NCBI GenBank assembly: GCA_905182995.1
Contig: CAJJDP010000020.1
Location: forward strand, 127,453 to 191,452
Origin: Paramecium octaurelia
Lineage: Eukaryota > Ciliophora > Oligohymenophorea > Peniculida > Parameciidae
Direction: 5' to 3'
Length of the DNA: 64,000 nucleotides
Under the pieces are notes generated by a model. The model saw only the letters and a list, made by a program, of their open reading frames with translations, was not told the DNA's origin and made no database searches. The translations under genes were made by a program, and so were the position numbers. Positions within the stretch are counted from its first letter, which is position 1; each line of letters opens with the position of its first letter. Below are positions 47,801-59,970 of this stretch, piece by piece.

Positions 47801-48134
47801 TTAGAATTTAATTTAAACTATTATTTATTCTATTATCTATCTTAATCATTTTAATAGAATAACAAATTAATCTTTCTGACTTTAATTCTAACATAAATAA
47901 TATAATTTTACTTATTTATATCTTAATTTACTTAATCAATCTTAAATTTAATAAAAACCAAGTTAAAGCATATAAGTTATTATTATGAAATAGATTCAAT
48001 TAAAACCAAAAAAATAAGGATTTCTATGATAGAGATATCGTATGTTTATATTGTATTCTGTGTTTTTCTTTTCAATAAGTGAATAGATGAAGATACTGAC
48101 GATTATTTGATATACTAAAATAAATAAAATTATT
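47801..48134. other. AT-rich spacer
   Basis: About 330 bases between two genes on the same strand. AT-rich, with no coding pattern, repeat or structured element noticed. Confidence 0.55.
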
Positions 48135-49059
48135 ATGGATTAAGAAATTGTGGATTAACTAACTCTCGATTCTATTCCGTACTACGAAGAGTAACTGTAT
48201 GGGGCATTATAAGTCATAATTGATTTATAGTAAAAGGTTGAATAACATGAAATGATTTTGGATGATGTACAATTGAAATGTTATTAGAAAAGGATAATTC
48301 CAATGAAAACTTGGCTGAGGATGTAGAAGGAGATCTTCAAGAAATAATTTCAACCATATAATTTTAATAACTAAAGGAATTATAAGATATTGATGAGATG
48401 AGTTAAAAATAACAAGAGGATTTCGATTAATTGTTTAAAGTATGGAGCTTATTTCAATTTAGCAATTACATGAGTTGGAACAAATGACTACTCAATACTA
48501 ATAAGAAAACAACTAAGATGAACAACACATAAAAATTACACAGCAAATGATTTTTGAAAGATAGCAATAACTAAAAGAATTAAGTCAATAATTTATGATG
48601 TAAGACATTCACAATCAAGAAAATCAAAGGATTATCTAAAATTTACAATAAAAACTGTAATTGGACACTATCATTATGCCTTAACATGGTTCTAAAGAAT
48701 AGACTATAGAAGTTAATTAAATTGTAAAACATCAACGTTAAGAATCAGAGGAAGATGTTGATTATATCTAATATCTTTAACTGACTGATTATAAGTAAAA
48801 ACTAGAAGAAGAATTAGAACAAATCGCTAATTAACCTAAAGTTTTGAAGGATATGATCGAGGTCTCTACATAAACCAATGAATAAGAGTTTGCAATTAGA
48901 AAAAAGAATTACGATGACTTTGCTTACTCTATCAGTTGTGTTTAGCCTACTTATTCGTTGGAAAATACTCCAAAAACAAGTCAAATACTATTGCATTCTC
49001 TTTTAAAAGAGGAGAAACAAAAAAACAGAGGATGCTGTTCAGATTGCAGAATTTACTGA
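48135..49059 (+). CDS. Gln-rich coiled-coil protein, uncharacterised
   Basis: From ATG 48135-48137: MDQEIVDQLTLDSIPYYEEQ, LYGALQVIIDLQQKVEQHEM. A junction near 48260-48300 is unresolved (frame change without a clean intron). Then NENLAEDVEGDLQEIIS and QQLKELQDIDEMSQKQQED. A 23-nt intron (GTATGGAGCTTATTTC) leads to a long heptad-like helix HELEQMTTQYQQENNQD ... IFERQQQLKELSQQFMMQD. The C-terminus is less helical (YSISCVQPTYSLENTPK) and ends KNRGCCSDCRIY at TGA 49057-49059, with three cysteines that could bind metal or be acylated. No orthologue recognised. Confidence 0.6.
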
Positions 49060-49079
49060 AAATAAAATAATTTGATAGA

Positions 49080-52000
49080 TCATTTCTTTTATTGCATTTT
49101 ACCTGTTTATGGTTTAGATTTATTTTCTAGAACATTGAGTGTTCCTATTGTTGGGTTCACATTGAACATTTTGTTGTAGTTATTATCTCTATTAATTAAT
49201 TCTAATTTAAAGTATTTCATCTATTCATTAACCTTTTTGATCTCCTCATCTTTCAAATTGACTTAGGATTATAACTATTTAATCAATTCTAAATCTTCAG
49301 GTCGACTAGGTCTTTCTTCATAGAGACGAGTTATTTCTTTATAACTATCATAATAATAATAAGTACTCTTCCTCAAGCATCTATAACTTTTACATTAGTA
49401 ATTGTTGGGCCTATTCAAACTCATTTTTTAAATTATCAGCAAACTCTTTTTATTTTATTAAGCTATCCTTTAATTATTAGTTAAGAGATTGTCGTAATTA
49501 TTGCTCTAATTATTTAGCTTCATCTTTCATCTATTATACCCATACATCCTTTTCTTTTATTTGCTTTGAAAATTCTACTTCAGCCTATTGATATTTGATA
49601 TTTAAATCTTTAATTTATTACTACAAAATCTTAATTTACTGTTCATATTTATCCGAAGTGTTCTTGTTTAACTCTAAAGAGTTTTCTAATTACCTTCTTA
49701 GATCGGAGATAATATCTTTAGTTGCTTTATGATCAGATTACTCTTATTCTAGTTTATTTTACAACTATTTTAGTTTATTTTCAAATTCTGAAATTTTATC
49801 ATTTAACTATCTCTCATATCTTTATTAAACATCTTATAATTAATTTTCGTAGTTTTTAATCAGCGATTATTTTTAATTTTCAAATTCTCTTGCTTACTAA
49901 TTTAACTTATTCTGAGTTTCTACATTTAAATCATCTTTTATTTATTAGATTTCTTTTTCATAATATACTTTCATTTATTCTTTCATTTATGTATTCTTTT
50001 TGTCCAGCAACTAGAGAAATAACCTATATTTCTTACTTCTATCTCATAATTGTGTTTTAAGTTAATTTCCTTTAGCATTTACTCAAATTCTTCCTCTTTT
50101 AATTTTAATCTTCTTGCCCAATCCCCTTATCCAGTTTCCATATCCTTTTTGAGAGAGGTGATTTATTATAAAAGCCTTGCAATTTCCTCTTCTTTTAACT
50201 ACAATTTTCGTTCAAAATCTACTTTTATTTATTTTTTTTCAGCTTCATATTATTATCTCAAGCTAATTAAAATAAATTATATGTATACCTATCTATCTAT
50301 TATTCATAGGATAGCTTTTATTGGTTTAATTGTTCATCTTTCTCCCTCAATAGATCAATCCTTTGTTATTTGATTTATTATTCTAATTCTTAGATTCTAG
50401 TTTATAATTATCCTTAATTGCTTGAGCCTTCTGATTGTATTTATTTAATTTTATCTTCTAATTCAGCAATTCTTTACAATAATTATTTGATTTCCTATTC
50501 TTTGCTTGTTATTTGATTGAGATTATAAATAATAGTTTATTCTAACTCTTTGATTTTATTTTACAAATTTTAAATTTCACTTTCCAATCCTGATATTTTA
50601 AGATTGGCTTAATTAATTTAGTTTTTCAAATCATTAATTGCTTAGCCAGCAGATTTTTCAACATTAGCCCTTTCATCATTTAATTATTACTCTAGTTGCT
50701 TCAATCTTTTATTAAAATCATTTTTAATTGATTCAATCTCTTAAGCATGATTACTCTCTAAATTTTTAATCTTATTTTCTAATTCTTCCCTTAATTCTTT
50801 TAATTTTAATTCATATTCAGTAGTAATTTTTTATATTTTTTCCTCATATCGTTTAATTAATTCTCTTTTCTCTGCCTCAATTTGTTCAATCTTATTCAAT
50901 AAATTTTTTTCTAATTCTCCCATTTAATTTTTTGCTTAATTTTACAATTTCTCAATTTCATCTTCCAATCTTCTGACATTCTTCTTTAACTCTTCAATCT
51001 CTTTTAATTTATCACTGTTGCTCCTATCACTTGCATCTCTAACTGCATTTAATTCCATTTGCAGCATATCTGCCTTCTTCTATAATTCATTCAATTTAAT
51101 ATGAAGTTCTCTTATTTCAAAATCTTTTGATTTAAGTTATTATTCAAGGTCACTTAACTACTTAGTTAATTGAGTTTCCTTCATTGATCCATCCTATTAA
51201 TAAGCGTGTAATTAGGATTTAAGATTTTCAATTTATGAATTAAGTTACTTAATCTTGTCTTCCAAATCGCTGTTTGTCTATTTCAATTTACTATTTTCAT
51301 TTTTCTATGACAATATTTCAGTTTGAGATTGTTAATATTTTTATCCAATGTCCTTTAGATCAAGAGTAAGTTTAGCAATCTAATCTTTAAGCTGATGAAT
51401 TTCATCGGAAAGATTATGGTTATGCTTAGTAAGATCATCCTTCTAATTTTTAAGATTGGTAACTTCTTATTTTAGTGAATTTATTTCATTTTATAATGAT
51501 TGCAATTTTTAATCGAAATTTTACTTCATCAAATCTTACAGTCTATCCTAAGCCTCTTTAGATTTTCTCTTCTCTTCCTCTATCTTTTTCAATAAATCAT
51601 CAATTTCTAATTATTGTTTCTGGAGTCGTCTATCTTTATCTGCTATTTAATCATCCAATTCAAGTTTTTTTCTCATAAGTGTATCATACTTTTCCTTCCA
51701 TTCTTTAATAGTGTCTTCCAACTATTTCTAGGATCCTCTCCTTAACTCCTCTTATTTCATAATGACTTTGTCAACTTACTTTGAAAGATCATCAAATTTT
51801 TATTTTTAAAATTCTGTTTCCTTCTAAATATCTTTTATCTTCTTTTCATACTGAGTTACAAGACCTTATTCTTTCTCTTCCATCCTTTTCCTATATTAAG
51901 AATATTCAATTTATGCAGTCTATTTCTCTACTTGCACTTTTTCTTGAAGTTGTTTTAGTTCTTATTAAATATCATCATTTTTGTTCTACTTATCTAATGC

Positions 52001-52211
52001 CTGCTTGTAAGTAAGTACGATCTGATTGGCACTTAAAAATAAATTGAATTTGATACTCTTTTACAATCTAATCCATTTCTTATTCATATGCTTAAACAAC
52101 TGCTTTGAGATTACTTTCATATTCATCATTTTTGGTGTTCAAGAAGAAAATAACTTTAGTTAGCTGAGCAATCTTTTTGCAAAGTCGATGGTGAAGTTCG
52201 CCTAAGTCCAT
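49080..52211 (-). CDS. FAM184: FAM184-like long coiled-coil protein
   Basis: From ATG (complement of 52209-52211) the head reads MDLGELHHRLCKKIAQLTKV, then IFFLNTKNDEYESNLKAV and VQAYEQEMDQIVKE. The segment KIAQLTKVI...LNTKNDE(H/Y)E is the conserved start of FAM184 proteins. About 900 residues of coiled coil follow (Glu, Lys, Leu, Gln heptads) without obvious breaks. The C-terminus RPSRPEDLELIKQLQSQVNL, DEEIKKVNEQMKYFKLELIN, MFNVNPTIGTLNVLENKS is a conserved-looking tail, ending at TGA (complement of 49080-49082). The frame stays open upstream of the ATG to about 52480 (TPSVSNELAESNFRNNT), so an extra 5' exon is likely. FAM184 proteins are found mainly in organisms with cilia; function is poorly known. 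Confidence 0.78.
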
Positions 52212-52791
52212 CAGTTAATAAATCAAATTATTAAATTGGATATAATAATAATCATAACTGCAGTAATTTGAACGTAATACAACTGTCCAAATAATCTTTA
52301 CCATATATTTCCGGCTTTGTCTGTTACCCTAAAACTACTCTTAGCTTAAACTATTGCTTATTGTGATGGTATTGTTTCTAAAATTAGATTCTGCCAGTTC
52401 ATTGGAAACAGAAGGTGTTGTTACTATTTTTGGAAACGTAGAAGCATCATAAATACAAAAATCTCGTATCAAATGCTTTCTTTATTCCAATAACTTTTAT
52501 TTATATTGTAATACTTAAGATAACAACTATTCTCATTAATAATTAATATTATAAACATTAAAATGTTCTTATAAAATAATTATATTATTTACTTTTGAAT
52601 TATTGAATAACTATGAATACTTTAATGAAATTTATTTTCTCTGAAAAGTAAGTAAACTAAATTTATCATCAATCAAGATTTCATCAAAAATGATTAAAAA
52701 CATAACCATATTAAATGTGAAACCTATAGGTAGATCTTAAACGGACATTAAACAATGAATAACACTCTTTATATTTTTAATTGATAAATCA

Positions 52792-53194
52792 TCATTATTT
52801 AACCGAAGTTGAGTTTCTCTAAACAACGTATTTGTAGAATACTGCAATTGCTTCACCTACACCCTTAATTCTTTCAGCTTCTTCATTTTGTATGTCTATA
52901 AATTCATTTCTTGAAATTATTACCAAACCCGAAATTTTCTTCCAAAGCTACAACCATTTCAACTGCATCCAATGAGTCAAACCCTAATTCTTCAAATGTA
53001 GCCTACATATGAAAACTCTTTTTTACTTTATCAGATAATTTATCAACTTTGCATTTTGCTGCAGATTTCATGACTTAAAGCACTTTTGCTGTAACCTCTT
53101 CCAATAACTCCTTGTTTTAGGTTGTTGAACAGAATCTGAATGTTCTATATTAGAATCCCATTGGGTTTATGAGACGAAGAGCTCTGACAAACAT
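52792..53194 (-). CDS. NDUFAB1: Mitochondrial-type acyl carrier protein
   Basis: The protein starts MFVRALRLINPMGFQYRTFR, an Arg-rich presequence-like leader that suggests mitochondrial import. The ACP domain follows with ATFEELGFDSLDAVEMVVAL; the serine of the DSL motif is the 4'-phosphopantetheine attachment site. After a 28-nt intron (GTAATAATTTCAAG) it continues IQNEEAERIKGVGEAIAVFY and KYVVQRNSTSVKQ to TGA (complement of 52792-52794). Mitochondrial ACP carries acyl chains for lipoate synthesis and is a subunit of complex I. The I-x-(D/N)-E-(E/D)-A-E-(R/K)-I motif is the usual helix III region. Confidence 0.92.
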
Positions 53195-53224
53195 TATTAA
53201 GAATAATTAGATTTTATTTATGAA

Positions 53225-54033
53225 TTTTGTGGTTGTTATAAACATATTTTTTAGATTTCAAATGTTAATTATTACTTCACTACAGAATAAGGTTGAATAA
53301 TAAAATTACTCCTTTCCCATATATTAATTAGTATTTGTAATTCAATAAGAACAATATTTGTTGGACCTTAAGGTGTTTGAAATAATTATTATTATTATGA
53401 ACACATAATTATTATTCTACCAATATATTATTAGAACAGATAAAAATTATATTTATCTCTATTTTATCAGCATAATAAGTAAATTATATGAATATGAATA
53501 TCTTACCACTATGAGGGTGGATTTTCATTTAGAAAATGAATTTTTGAGAAGTTATTTCTTGGGTTAAACAGTAATAAATTTCAACCACTTTTAATTTTTG
53601 AAAGTTAACTTGATTTCAAATAAAAAATAATATAAATATCATAAAATGAAGGGGTTCTGTAATTTTTCGAAAATTCTTCTTCATTTCAATAGATTGAATT
53701 CGTAATCCATGAAAGTGCAGCTAAGAATGTAAGAATTTTCAATATTTATAGAGCTAATTAATAAGTGAATAAGCAATTCAGATTTAGTTCTTTAATCACA
53801 TCATCACAATACTTTACATTTAGTAGAAACAATCTAATTGGGGCTATCGAATTGTTGGAAAGTAATTAGTATAAAATATTGACTTTAGTAAATAAAATTT
53901 TAATGTAATTGGAAGTGGAGAGTTGGAATCGGAAAGGAAATCAAGTTTGATATGATATATTCTGATATTTAATATAGATTTGAGTCTTATGTTATTCAAC
54001 ATGATAAAGTTGTTGATATTTAGTTAGAATTAA
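53225..54033 (+). CDS. Uncharacterised gene, exon structure unsure
   Basis: From ATG near 53225 (MNFVVVINIFFRFQMLIITS) a frame stays open to about 53770, including YLTTMRVDFHLENEFLRSYF. In the second half a more convincing set of exons reads IEFVIHESAAKNVRIFNIYR, VNKQFRFSSLITSSQYFTFS and IGAIELLESNQYKILTL. A 28-nt intron (GTAAATAAAATTTTAATG) joins this to WRVGIGKEIKFDMIYSDIQY and RFESYVIQHDKVVDIQLELI, ending just before the next gene. The join between the two halves near 53650-53700 is not resolved, so there may be two genes. The C-terminal part looks beta-rich. No family was recognised. Confidence 0.4.
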
Positions 54034-54037
54034 TTTT

Positions 54038-55511
54038 ATGAATAAAATAACTTCGTCAGATCAATCATAGCATGTCCATTATGTAGAATATCCTATGAGA
54101 TGGATACAATTAGGACTCTTTTTGTGTGCACTGCTCTCTAATATCATGTTCGGATTTTCATTATCTCCAATAGTAAAGGAGATGTCAATCATCTATGATG
54201 TGGATAGCAGGTGATTATTTGAAACTAAAATAGATATTTGTAATTTTTAACGATAAGCTTCACAGTGTTTTCAGTAATAATGATCATACCTGGAAATATA
54301 ATTAATGAGAAATATGGAATCAAAATTAGTATAATGATAGGTATGACAATTAACTAATTAGGATGTATTTTAACTTTTGTTGGGTCAGTGAGTGCAATGC
54401 TGATAAATGTTTCATTTTGGTTTTTCTTTTTGGGCTAACTATGTTCTTTGATAGGATTTCCATTTAGATTAATTAGTGCTTCTAAATTTGTTGCAAATTG
54501 GTTCTATCCCGAGAAAAGAATCTTGATTATGGTAATCATTGCTTTGTGTTTCAACGCAAGTTCTGGGATTGCCATTAAAATCCCTTTGATTATTTTGGGA
54601 GATTACGAGATTAAAGATTTGCATACCTAAGCTGAAATTGATGAAGGTAGAAGATTGATGTAGAATTTGATGATCTTTCTATTTGGTTTAATGATCTTGT
54701 TATGTATTCCACCAATCTTCTTTTTCAAAGGCAAAGCTCCAACACCACCTAGTTTTACAGCTTCGGATGTAAATTATAATGTTTTATTTAAAGCAATGTG
54801 TAAGAGTTGACTATCGAAAAGCTGGAATAATTGTAGCCAAGAATTTTGATTTTATGTATTTAACTATAGGCTTTGCATTTATATTAGGAACTATTACATT
54901 ATTTACATTATAAATGGAATACCTAATTAAGCCTTTTGATTATACCTTGATGGATCAAAGCAATTTAGTGTTGGCAGGTGTAATTGCTGGTCTAATTGGA
55001 GATATTTGTGTAGGTACAGCAATAAAAAAACTGAGATCTTTCAAATTAGTATTAAGAATTTGTAATGCTTTAGTAACAGTGCTATTTGCTATTTTGATTA
55101 TAGCAATACATGTGAATAAAACATTTTTCTTTATTATGTACTTCCTAGTTTGTGGCTGTTCAGCTATTATGGCATTAACTTTTGAGTTTTCTTGTGAGTT
55201 ATGTTTTCCAATGAGTGAAAATACAACCATAGCTATGTTGGGATTATTTGGTAACCTAATCAATTTTTTTTAAGGATTGCCAGAGATCTTAATATTAAAG
55301 GTAAATATCAAATTAAAGATTCAAGGGTGACAACAAATTCTGTTCCACTATAACTATGGTTTTAATGCTTTGTTTAATTGCTGGAGCTAATTATTTCACA
55401 AAGAATGTGGATGAAAATTTGAAGAGACAAAAAAGAGATTTTCAAGAAGATGATGAGGCAGAATAAAGAGAAAATGCAATTAGTATGTTAGAACAGTCTA
55501 TTTTAAATTGA
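54038..55511 (+). CDS. Major facilitator transporter, SLC49/FLVCR-DIRC2 type
   Basis: From ATG 54038-54040: MNKITSSDQSQHVHYVEYPM, RWIQLGLFLCALLSNIMFGF. The YP-x-RW-x3-L-x(n)-N opening of helix 1 is typical of the SLC49 (FLVCR) family of MFS carriers. Later helices include MIIPGNIINEKYGIKISIMI, WFFFLGQLCSLIGFPFRLIS, ASKFVANWFYPEKRILIMVI and IFLFGLMILLCIPPIFFFKG. Introns of 23, 18 (about 54240-54257), 22 and 25 nt are visible. About 12 hydrophobic segments are present; the C-terminus is acidic (RDFQEDDEAEQRENAIS) and ends at TGA 55509-55511. Family members move heme, choline or similar small molecules; the substrate here is unknown. Confidence 0.82.
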
Positions 55512-55749
55512 ATTAATTTACAATCATTATTAACTTAAACATTTAACCCTAAAGACTTTATTGACTCTAAAAATATTCTAATAATAGTTTAAATGTTCTT
55601 GAGATTAAAGAAATTATTATCCAAATATTGTTGTATAATCTAAGAGAATAGAAGAAGAAGAGAACATAAGTAATGTGTATTTAGAAATTACATTGAAGTA
55701 ATAACGATTTGTATTTCTATTTATTGTGTACGATATTTTAGATAACTTA

Positions 55750-57116
55750 TCATCTGAAATAATATAAAGCTCTTGCTGTTTAGCCTTAGACCTTTGATTC
55801 GTCTTCTGTCTATTGAGTCCAGTATTCTTCAAACAAGGCTCTGTCTTCAGGTTTGGTTGCATCAAGCTTTGTAAGTTAAAGATACTCGAATGTTGGGTGA
55901 TCTTTCTAGAAATTTCGAAAAATTGAATACCAAATATTATGGGACTTCAGTTCCTCTCCAGATCCATGCACCACTAATATCAAGATTTGGAACATCTCCA
56001 TAGACACCATGGATAGCAAATGCCCATTTCTTGAAGTGTGGATCAGCTCTTTGTAAAAATCCATTGCAATTGTTTCTGAAGGAAATAAGAACTTTTCCTT
56101 CACCTTCTGCCTTAATGTATTTGACAATCCAGATAGACCATCCTTATGAATCAAAGACATTCCAAAAGTGTTAGAATTCAGCAGCTTAGTCCTTTGATGC
56201 TAAGAATTGTCTCTTCCAATCATCGATATTGAAGGTTGATGGGGGTAAGGCATCAAATTCACAGACTTACTTCTTTGGTTTTTCTTCCTCTTCTTCATCA
56301 GCCTTTTATGGTTTTTCCTCCTTCTTTGGTTTCTCTTGTTTTTGTTATTGTTATTAAGGTTATTTCTCTTTCTTCTCCTTCTTTTCATGATGTTCATGAC
56401 CATGAGCTTGACCGTGGTGGTGTCCAGCAAATTACAATGCAGGGAATGGCTTCTTTGTATATCTTGTTCTTCCGAATAACTAAATATTATTGATTCAAAT
56501 ACATCTAAGAAAGCTGGAAGTTCTGATACTTATTTATACCATCTGACAATATTCACTAACTTAACTCTGTCATCTTCTCCATAGAGGAATTAGAATATTC
56601 CTTAAAAGTATGAAGCTAAATTAATATCAGCAATTGTCAATTAATCACCCACCAAGTATTTACTATTGGCGAAATGGGCTTCCAATACTTTGAATTTCCA
56701 ATCCAATTCAGCATGAGCTTAAGTAGCTTATGTTGGATTGATTGGAAAATGTCCAAGGACTGGCAACAAGAGTTAAATCAATTATGGCTCGATTTCACCT
56801 GTTGCAAAGTCTAACCATTATTTGACTTTGGCTTATTGGAATTCATTGGCTCCAACCAAAGGAGTTCCTCTGACCACATATTAAAGGATAGCATTGCTTT
56901 CGCTCAATATTCCTTCTGGGGTCTCTAGGATAGGGACTTTACCCAATGGATTCTTTGCTAAGAATTCTGGGGTCTAGAATGAATGAAGGTATTGAATACT
57001 TCTAAATCTTTCCATTCTAAGAGGTGGGAAGCAACATCAACATTGGCGAGTTTAGCAGCAACGAGGATTTTATTTGCTCTTGGATTGCCAGCGATATAAT
57101 TAAGTTTTAAAGACAT
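55750..57116 (-). CDS. EEF1G: Translation elongation factor 1-gamma (eEF1G)
   Basis: A subunit of the eEF1B exchange complex. The N-terminal GST-like domain starts MSLKLNYIAGNPRANKILVA. A 26-nt intron after DLE is followed by TPEFLAKNPLGKVPILETPE and SESNAILQYVVRG, and then WLDFATGEIEPQL. A Lys/Glu/Gln-rich linker (HHHGQAHGHEHHEKKEKKE) separates it from the C-terminal eEF1G domain: ALPPSTFNIDDWKRQFLASK, FWNVFDSQGWSIWIVKYIKA, NNCNGFLQRADPHFKKWAFA and HGVYGDVPNLDISGAWIWRG. A 25-nt intron then gives KDHPTFEYLQLTKLDATKP and ARALYYFR at TGA 55750-55752 (complement). Length and domain order are normal. The His-rich linker start is unusual but lies in a variable region. Confidence 0.96.
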
Positions 57117-57165
57117 CTTAAATCTTAAATTTATTTATTTCAATAGGAATTAAACCACCTTGATT

Positions 57166-57421
57166 TCAACAATGTTTTTTCTCCATTTAAACAATAGAAT
57201 CTATTTCAAATTCACGTCTCTCTCTCTCAATCCTAATGTACGTATCACCTTTACCAAGCGAAATTCAAGATAACCTCCATTTCCAATTCAGCTAACCGTA
57301 TTCTTATATTAAATAATATATCTTACTGTGAGTATCCCTTTTTTAATTCATAATATCCCATAATTCCAACCATTTTTTCCAATACTTTCAGCTTATTTTT
57401 GTAATAAACTTAGGATACCAT
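57166..57421 (-). CDS. Small uncharacterised protein upstream of eEF1G
   Basis: Removing two short introns (24 nt GTAAGATATATTATTT and 22 nt GTAAAGGTGATACG) gives a 67-residue protein from ATG (complement of 57419-57421): MVSQVYYKNKLKVLEKMVGI, YELKKGYSQIRLAELEMEVI and LNFAWIERERREFEIDSIVQ, ending MEKKHC at TGA. Each exon is closed by TGA if unspliced, which supports the introns. It is helical and charged, with no known motif. It lies about 50 bp upstream of the eEF1G start on the same strand. Confidence 0.55.
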
Positions 57422-57610
57422 AACTTCAGTATAAAATTTGGATAAATTTTTTTTCTAAAACAAACATCCTTATTAATTCATTTATCATGTTATTTTGCCT
57501 ATAAATATTAAGAATTAGATCATTAAGACACACTCTCATTTGCATTATTAATTATTTATTTTAGAGAAATTTTTAATAATATAACTTAAATATAAGAAGT
57601 GAATTAAAAA

Positions 57611-59411
57611 TCATTATTGCAATAAACAGCCTGGAATTGAATCTAAATCTATAAAGCTAATTTTGATCTAATTTTTTTAATATTGAATTCTATTTGTTAA
57701 TCCATAATGAGATAGTAGAAATTTTATTATTGCAAAAACTAAGCAAGTTGATTTGCTTGAATCCATTATTTCTAAAAAGTTTATATATGAATCCATGATT
57801 CTTTTAAAATTTTAATCATCTAATTAGGACTTCTGCTTTTAATAATATTTATTCTCTTGGAACAAATGAACTAAATTTTATCTAATCTTCAACTCCTAAG
57901 CTTCAAAAGAAAATTCAAAGTATCTTACTTACTATATCAATTACTCTGATATTTTGATTATTACATTAGATTTAGTTTAAGATTGTATAAATTTAATAAG
58001 ATTGACAGATATAAACATAATGACTTGAAGAGATGATTGGAAAGAACTCTATTCGTTTTTAAACTGAATTTAAATTGATTTTTTAAATATCTTCTTGAGT
58101 TGATCTTCCACTTTATTAACACTGACCTAGCTTCTATTTTAAACATATCTGCTGGCATTCAACCATATAAAGGCAGCATTAAAGTAGTTATAATCATCTA
58201 TTAGGTTATGAAGATTCAAGTATTTATAAGAAATTACTTTAGCAGTCTTTTCAATCAAACGTAGAGATTTATTTGTCAAAGATCTGAAATAATTCTCAAC
58301 TGCAAGATATTTTTGACAAACCTCCTTACATTTTTATTTCTCATTCTAGAGAATCATTATAATCATTTTTGAATCTGATAAGTAATACTCCACTAATTTC
58401 ACCTTCAAATACCTTCCTGTTTATTATTAATATCCTACATATGTATAATATAAAGAATCCTTTAGACTATTCATAGTATCAAATTTGCAAATCTTAATGC
58501 TCAGAAACTATAGAAGGATATCTTCTAAAGTAATTAAACCTGATTATGTTCTTTAGGAACTTGTTTATTCGATTTGAGTCTATTTTAATAATACTGATTT
58601 ATTACGTTTCTTAAAAATAAACGAAATTCTTGGTTATTTTAAATCATAAATTCAGATTGAGCTGCTTTGGATTACTGTACTAAAAATAATTAATCTTAAG
58701 ATTTATCGAATTGAACAAACATTGTCCACTTTTTGACGATCTTGTCCATAATTTAGAACCATTTCATGTTTTCCCTATACTTTAAATAACTTAATCTCTT
58801 ATTTCTTTCTTGTTCTCTTCTACAGAAAAACACCACCACAAATACAATGACTATTTAAACGGTTATGTAGGCTCCATTTGGACTTGAAAAATCAAATCTA
58901 GATATATGCCAAGCCAAAATTCCAATCATTGTTATGGTCTAGAAACACAGAATTGTTCCTTATAAATATATGCCTTTTTAATGAATTAAAAAAAAAATAC
59001 ATATGTGGCTAATCGCTGCAAAAAATCCGTAGTACCATTGGTATTTGAAATACATTTATGGTATATTGTCCTAGTTTTTGCTCAAGGCGAAAATGTTATA
59101 GATAAATGTCACAGTAATTTGCAAAAAAGGATAAACGAAATTGGAAAATTAAGGATATTTACTCACAAAATATCTTGAAAGCATGACAGGGATACCACAA
59201 ATAAGACCGTATAGAGCATAATAGTAATTAGATTCACTAATGAAGGACAAAACAATAAATGTTCCAACAAACTAAGTATATTATGTATTTTATTTACCAA
59301 TATGAGGGTGGTCAATGTCTTATATTCATTTATCATATATGGTTAATAATTTATTCTATACTCTTACTCTATCTCAGGGACAATAAATGTGAGGAACATC
59401 TTGTGAAGCAT
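57611..59411 (-). CDS. Histidine-kinase-like membrane protein without phosphoacceptor histidine
   Basis: From ATG (complement of 59409-59411): MLHKMFLTFIVPEIEQEYRI, then membrane helices FVGTFIVLSFISESNYYYAL, GLICGIPVMLSRYFVSKYP, LQITVTFIYNIFALS and VQIVIVFVVVFFCRR. The cytosolic part follows the same plan as the histidine kinase at 28939-31824: VKLVEYYLSDSKMIIMILQN, then YLAVENYFRSLTNKSLRLIE where the kinase has SFKSQVIRSISHELRTRLNV, then FQSSLQVIMFISVNLIKFIQ where the kinase has FQSILIHIISNSIKFN, and IKISFIDLDSIPGCLLQQ where it has ITIDSIMDQGTTVCIHL. The His (SHELR) is Asn (TNKSL), the N box asparagine is Val, and the G box is absent; no receiver domain follows. Introns of 26 and 32 nt. The stop is TGA, complement of 57611-57613. 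Confidence 0.7.
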
Positions 59412-59467
59412 TTTAGTAACAAATAATAAATATTGATTATTGAAAATTAAAAATATAGATTATTAAA

Positions 59468-59875
59468 ATGAATCTTATCAATTATTTAATGCATGAAGTT
59501 AAGAAAACATAAGAAATCATTAAATATTATTTACATTATCTTTTTTATAAATAGTCAGTTACTATATTTTTAGGATATTTTAGTTTTTCTCCAATTAGAA
59601 TTAAATAAATATAAAGGAATACTAAACAATAGGAACTGAAAATAAAAGTTTCTAATTAATAGAAATAAATAGTTAATTTATTAAATGAAATAAATTCTAT
59701 GAACTAGAATATACATATTTCTAATAAAATGCAATGTTATCATGCCGATCATATTGATTAAATAGAAATCAAATATAAAAATATCATAAATTTATATACA
59801 TTTCATAATGTAACTCAAATCTATAATTCTTAAATAGATTAATTTATTGTTTAACAATAATTTGCTTACTCTTGA
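59468..59875 (+). CDS. Possible small helical protein
   Basis: A continuous frame of 135 codons from ATG 59468-59470 (MNLINYLMHEVKKTQEIIKY) to TGA 59873-59875, with no intron needed. It has a short hydrophobic patch (SVTIFLGYFSFSP) and a Gln/Asn-rich helical part (QQELKIKVSNQQKQIVNLLN, EINSMNQNIHISNKMQCYH). In AT-rich DNA with a single stop codon such a frame can arise by chance, so support is modest. Confidence 0.35.
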
Positions 59876-59970
59876 CTATCAGTTTTATTTTTAGTTTTTG
59901 TTTTCAGTTTGTTTATGAACTCTTAATGCAAAGGGTAAATTTATCTTTTGTTCATTAAAAACTATTTTAT

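Noticed and set aside
54955-55263. Minus-strand frame of about 100 codons
   Set aside because: It is the antisense shadow of the SLC49/FLVCR-type transporter, whose membrane helices continue on both sides in the + frame.
56236-56493. Plus-strand frame rich in Leu/Val/Phe
   Set aside because: Antisense shadow of the Lys/Glu/Gln-rich linker of eEF1G.
57220-57250. CTCTCTCTCTC run as a possible microsatellite or promoter element
   Set aside because: Too short to stand out, and it falls in an exon of the small minus-strand gene (encoding RERERRE-like residues).
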